A DNA stretch of 7,385 nt from Phocaeicola sp. (GTDB lineage: Bacteria; Bacteroidota; Bacteroidia; Bacteroidales; Bacteroidaceae): contig JAHHQU010000089.1 in assembly GCA_020026225.1 (NCBI GenBank), forward strand, positions 1 through 7,385, given 5' to 3'. Positions within the stretch are counted from its first letter, which is position 1. Each line of letters starts with the position of its first letter. Both the position numbers and the translations under genes were made by a program. The notes beneath the pieces were generated by a model. That model made no database searches. It was not told where the DNA came from and saw only the letters and a list, made by a program, of their open reading frames with translations. Positions 5,719 to 7,385 of the stretch are shown in pieces.

Positions 5719-7086
5719 ATGAGCAACAAACAGAAACGTTTTTTCCTTCCTGAAAATGAGATACCTACCCACTGGTACAACATTCAGGCGGATATGAAGA
5801 ACAAACCCATGCCTCCTCTGAATCCGGCTACCAGACAGTCGCTGAAGCCCGAGGATTTATACCCTATCTTTTCGAAAGAGGCGGCCCGTCAAGAATTGAA
5901 TCAGACCGATACGTGGATTGAAATACCGGAGCCGGTACGTGAGATGTACAAATACTACCGAAGTACCCCTTTGGTGCGTGCCTATGGTCTCGAGAAGGCG
6001 CTGAACACGCCGGCACACATTTATTTCAAGAATGAAAGCGTAAGTCCCATCGGTTCCCATAAACTGAATTCTGCTTTGGCTCAGGCTTATTACTGCAAAC
6101 AAGAAGGAGTGACCAATGTCACGACGGAGACCGGAGCCGGACAATGGGGGGCTGCCCTCTCGTATGCGGCCCGTGTTTTCGGACTGGAGGCAGCGGTCTA
6201 TCAAGTGAAGATCAGCTACGAGCAGAAGCCGTACCGCCGGAGCATCATGCAAACCTTCGGGGCACAAGTCACCGCTTCTCCGTCCATGTCTACCCGTGCG
6301 GGAAAGGATATCCTTACTCAGACTCCGAATCACCAGGGTTCTTTGGGAACGGCCATCTCTGAGGCCATCGAACTGGCACGCACCACGCCCAACTGTAAAT
6401 ATACGTTAGGTTCCGTCATGAGTCACGTCACCCTGCACCAGACCGTTATCGGACTGGAAGCGGAGAAGCAGATGGAAATGGCCGGAGAATACCCCGATGT
6501 CGTCATCGGATGCTTCGGAGGCGGTTCCAACTTCGGAGGTATCTGTTTCCCGTTCATGCGTCATACCATTCTGGAAGGCAGACAGACGCGTTATGTGGCT
6601 GCCGAACCTGCTTCTTGTCCGAAACTTACCCGCGGACAGTTCACTTACGACTATGCGGATGAAGCGGGATACACTCCCCTGCTTCCGATGTTCACCCTGG
6701 GACATAATTTTGCTCCTGCCAACATTCATGCGGGGGGATTGCGTTACCACGGTGCGGGAGTCATCGTTTCGCAACTCCTGAAGGACCACCTGATGGAAGC
6801 GGTCGACATCAAGCAACTGGAATCGTTCGATGCGGGTGTCTTGTTCGCGAAAGCGGAAGGAATCATTCCGGCACCGGAATCCTGCCATGCCATTGCGGCT
6901 GCAATACAGGAAGCCCGGAAGTGCATCGATACGGGAGAAGAAAAAGTCATCCTCTTCAACTTGTCGGGACATGGGCTGATTGACATGAGTGCTTACGACC
7001 AGTACCTGTCGGGCAACCTGACCAATTATGAATTGAGCGATGAGGTCATTCAAAAAAATATCGACGAAATAAAAAAGATACCTTGA
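5719..7086 (+). CDS. trpB: TrpB2-type tryptophan synthase beta-like PLP enzyme
   Basis: A 455-residue fold-type II PLP enzyme of the TrpB2 group (COG1350-like), expected to join indole and L-serine into L-tryptophan in the cytosol. The PLP lysine is K115 in SPIGSHKLNSA. The catalytic glutamate is probably E137 in TETGAGQWG. The phosphate-binding loop is GGGSN at 267-271, and the C-terminal SGHG (416-419) contacts the cofactor ring. The long N-terminal segment before RSTPLVRA (81-88) and the overall length fit TrpB2 rather than the roughly 400-residue TrpB1 that pairs with TrpA. No trpA or other trp gene lies nearby, so it may act alone, for example in indole salvage. The frame stays open upstream to 5560, but the promoter at 5665-5694 and the weak similarity of that extension favour 5719. 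The exact physiological substrate is not settled by sequence. Confidence 0.9.
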   Translation: MSNKQKRFFLPENEIPTHWYNIQADMKNKPMPPLNPATRQSLKPEDLYPIFSKEAARQELNQTDTWIEIPEPVREMYKYYRSTPLVRAYGLEKALNTPAHIYFKNESVSPIGSHKLNSALAQAYYCKQEGVTNVTTETGAGQWGAALSYAARVFGLEAAVYQVKISYEQKPYRRSIMQTFGAQVTASPSMSTRAGKDILTQTPNHQGSLGTAISEAIELARTTPNCKYTLGSVMSHVTLHQTVIGLEAEKQMEMAGEYPDVVIGCFGGGSNFGGICFPFMRHTILEGRQTRYVAAEPASCPKLTRGQFTYDYADEAGYTPLLPMFTLGHNFAPANIHAGGLRYHGAGVIVSQLLKDHLMEAVDIKQLESFDAGVLFAKAEGIIPAPESCHAIAAAIQEARKCIDTGEEKVILFNLSGHGLIDMSAYDQYLSGNLTNYELSDEVIQKNIDEIKKIP

Positions 7087-7101
7087 AAAATCCGTTTTTT
7101 G

Positions 7102-7115
7102 CTCTCGAAAGAGGG
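7102..7115 (+). other. Small GNRA-type hairpin after the trpB2-like gene
   Basis: CTCTC at 7102-7106 can pair with GAGGG at 7111-7115 (one G-U) around a GAAA tetraloop. No T-tract follows. It might protect the 3' end of the transcript or be incidental. Confidence 0.25.
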
Positions 7116-7149
7116 GAAATGCTGCAAAAAGAGAGATTGAATGAATAAA

Positions 7150-7166
7150 CCGCTTATAATCAGCGG
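7150..7166. other. Short CCGCT/AGCGG hairpin
   Basis: CCGCT at 7150-7154 pairs with AGCGG at 7162-7166 across a 7-nt loop, followed by AAAAAG rather than T's. It is not an intrinsic terminator on the plus strand, and the minus strand also lacks a T-run after it. No function is evident. Confidence 0.25.
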
Positions 7167-7177
7167 AAAAAGATGCG

Positions 7178-7248
7178 AAAAGTTGAAAAATGGACTTCCC
7201 CTTTGGATAGTAAAACCTGAGGAGAATGAATATTTTTCAACTTTTTTT
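7178..7248. repeat. 14-bp inverted repeat with 40-nt spacer
   Basis: AAAAGTTGAAAAAT at 7178-7191 is perfectly complementary to ATTTTTCAACTTTT at 7232-7245, with 40 nt between. The right arm runs into a T-run ending at 7248, so on the plus strand it could act as a large-loop terminator of the trpB2-like gene. TTTTTTTCGAAAAAAA at 7242-7257 is a separate 16-bp palindrome overlapping the right arm. The whole 7087-7270 stretch holds no convincing gene. Confidence 0.55.
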
Positions 7249-7270
7249 CGAAAAAAAATCAGCAAAAGGC

Positions 7271-7300
7271 TTGCAGAATTAAAAATAATGCGTACCTTTG
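7271..7300 (+). promoter_or_regulatory. Promoter of the tRNA-Glu gene
   Basis: TTG at 7271-7273 and TACCTTTG at 7293-7300 lie 19 bp apart, matching the Bacteroidales -33/-7 pattern. The predicted start near 7306 gives a 5' leader of about 35 nt before the mature tRNA. Confidence 0.8.
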
Positions 7301-7341
7301 CACCCGCAATCGAGAAACAAACCTCAGTTGCAAAACAGGAT

Positions 7342-7385
7342 GGCCCGTTCGTCTATCGGTTAGGACGCAAGATTTTCATTCTTGA
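7342..7385 (+). tRNA. tRNA-Glu (UUC), 3' end beyond the window
   Basis: The first 44 nt of a tRNA are readable. The 5' acceptor strand GGCCCGT is at 7342-7348. The D stem GTCT/GGAC (7351-7354, 7363-7366) has a loop containing GG. The anticodon stem CAAGA/TCTTG (7368-7372, 7380-7384) encloses the 7-nt loop TTTTCAT with anticodon TTC at 7375-7377, which reads GAA and GAG as glutamate. The variable loop, T arm and 3' acceptor strand lie past the right edge, so the acceptor pairing cannot be checked here. Further RNA genes may follow in the same transcript. Confidence 0.93.

Noticed and set aside
6406..7053. 215-residue open frame on the minus strand inside the trpB2-like gene
   Set aside because: It is a shadow of the conserved PLP enzyme frame, with no domain and no promoter visible in the right place.
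7050..7265. 71-residue minus-strand open frame after the trpB2-like gene
   Set aside because: It overlaps the 3' end of that gene and the AT-rich inverted repeat; the Phe/Ser/Ile-rich composition is what translated AT-rich DNA gives.
1..7385. CRISPR array, insertion sequence or phage module
   Set aside because: No regularly spaced repeats, transposase, integrase or phage-like frames are present, and the genes are standard housekeeping families.

Overview
The window reads as ordinary chromosomal housekeeping DNA from a member of the Bacteroidales, most likely Bacteroides or Phocaeicola. The strongest sign is promoter type: four of the six promoter candidates pair a TAnnTTTG -7 box with some -33 match (three good, one loosely spaced), and two have the -7 box alone. 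Leaders are A-rich and lack a strong Shine-Dalgarno. The protein sequences fit the same group. I see no mobile element, CRISPR array, phage gene or defence island.

Layout, left to right. Positions 1-116 hold an AT-rich leader with a small hairpin and a promoter-like box. A cytidine deaminase gene (cdd, +, 117-596) follows. It converges on an ABC-F ATPase gene (-, 683-2302), and the two share a strong bidirectional terminator at 624-666. A 280-bp divergent regulatory region (2303-2582) separates the ATPase from the heat-shock pair grpE (2583-3182) and dnaJ (3197-4384). It carries a promoter for each side and three TGACA/TGTCA cores, two of which form a small palindrome next to the grpE -7 box. 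The grpE-dnaJ operon ends at a 12-bp stem terminator (4410-4450).

Next come mltG (4529-5554), an inner-membrane endolytic murein transglycosylase, and a TrpB2-type tryptophan synthase beta-like gene (5719-7086) with its own promoter. The last 300 bp hold an AT-rich region with a 14-bp inverted repeat, then a clear promoter and the first 44 nt of a tRNA-Glu(UUC) that runs off the right edge.

The genes are mostly independent single-gene units: pyrimidine salvage, ribosome-associated ATPase, cell-wall synthesis and indole/serine chemistry. The exception is grpE-dnaJ, whose products are the nucleotide exchange factor and J-domain co-chaperone of DnaK; dnaK itself is not in the window. The points most worth a second look are the one-sided decay of the ABC-F ATP sites, the TGTCA-N3-TGACA palindrome at the grpE promoter, and the inverted repeat before the tRNA. 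I found no evidence for a wholly new system.
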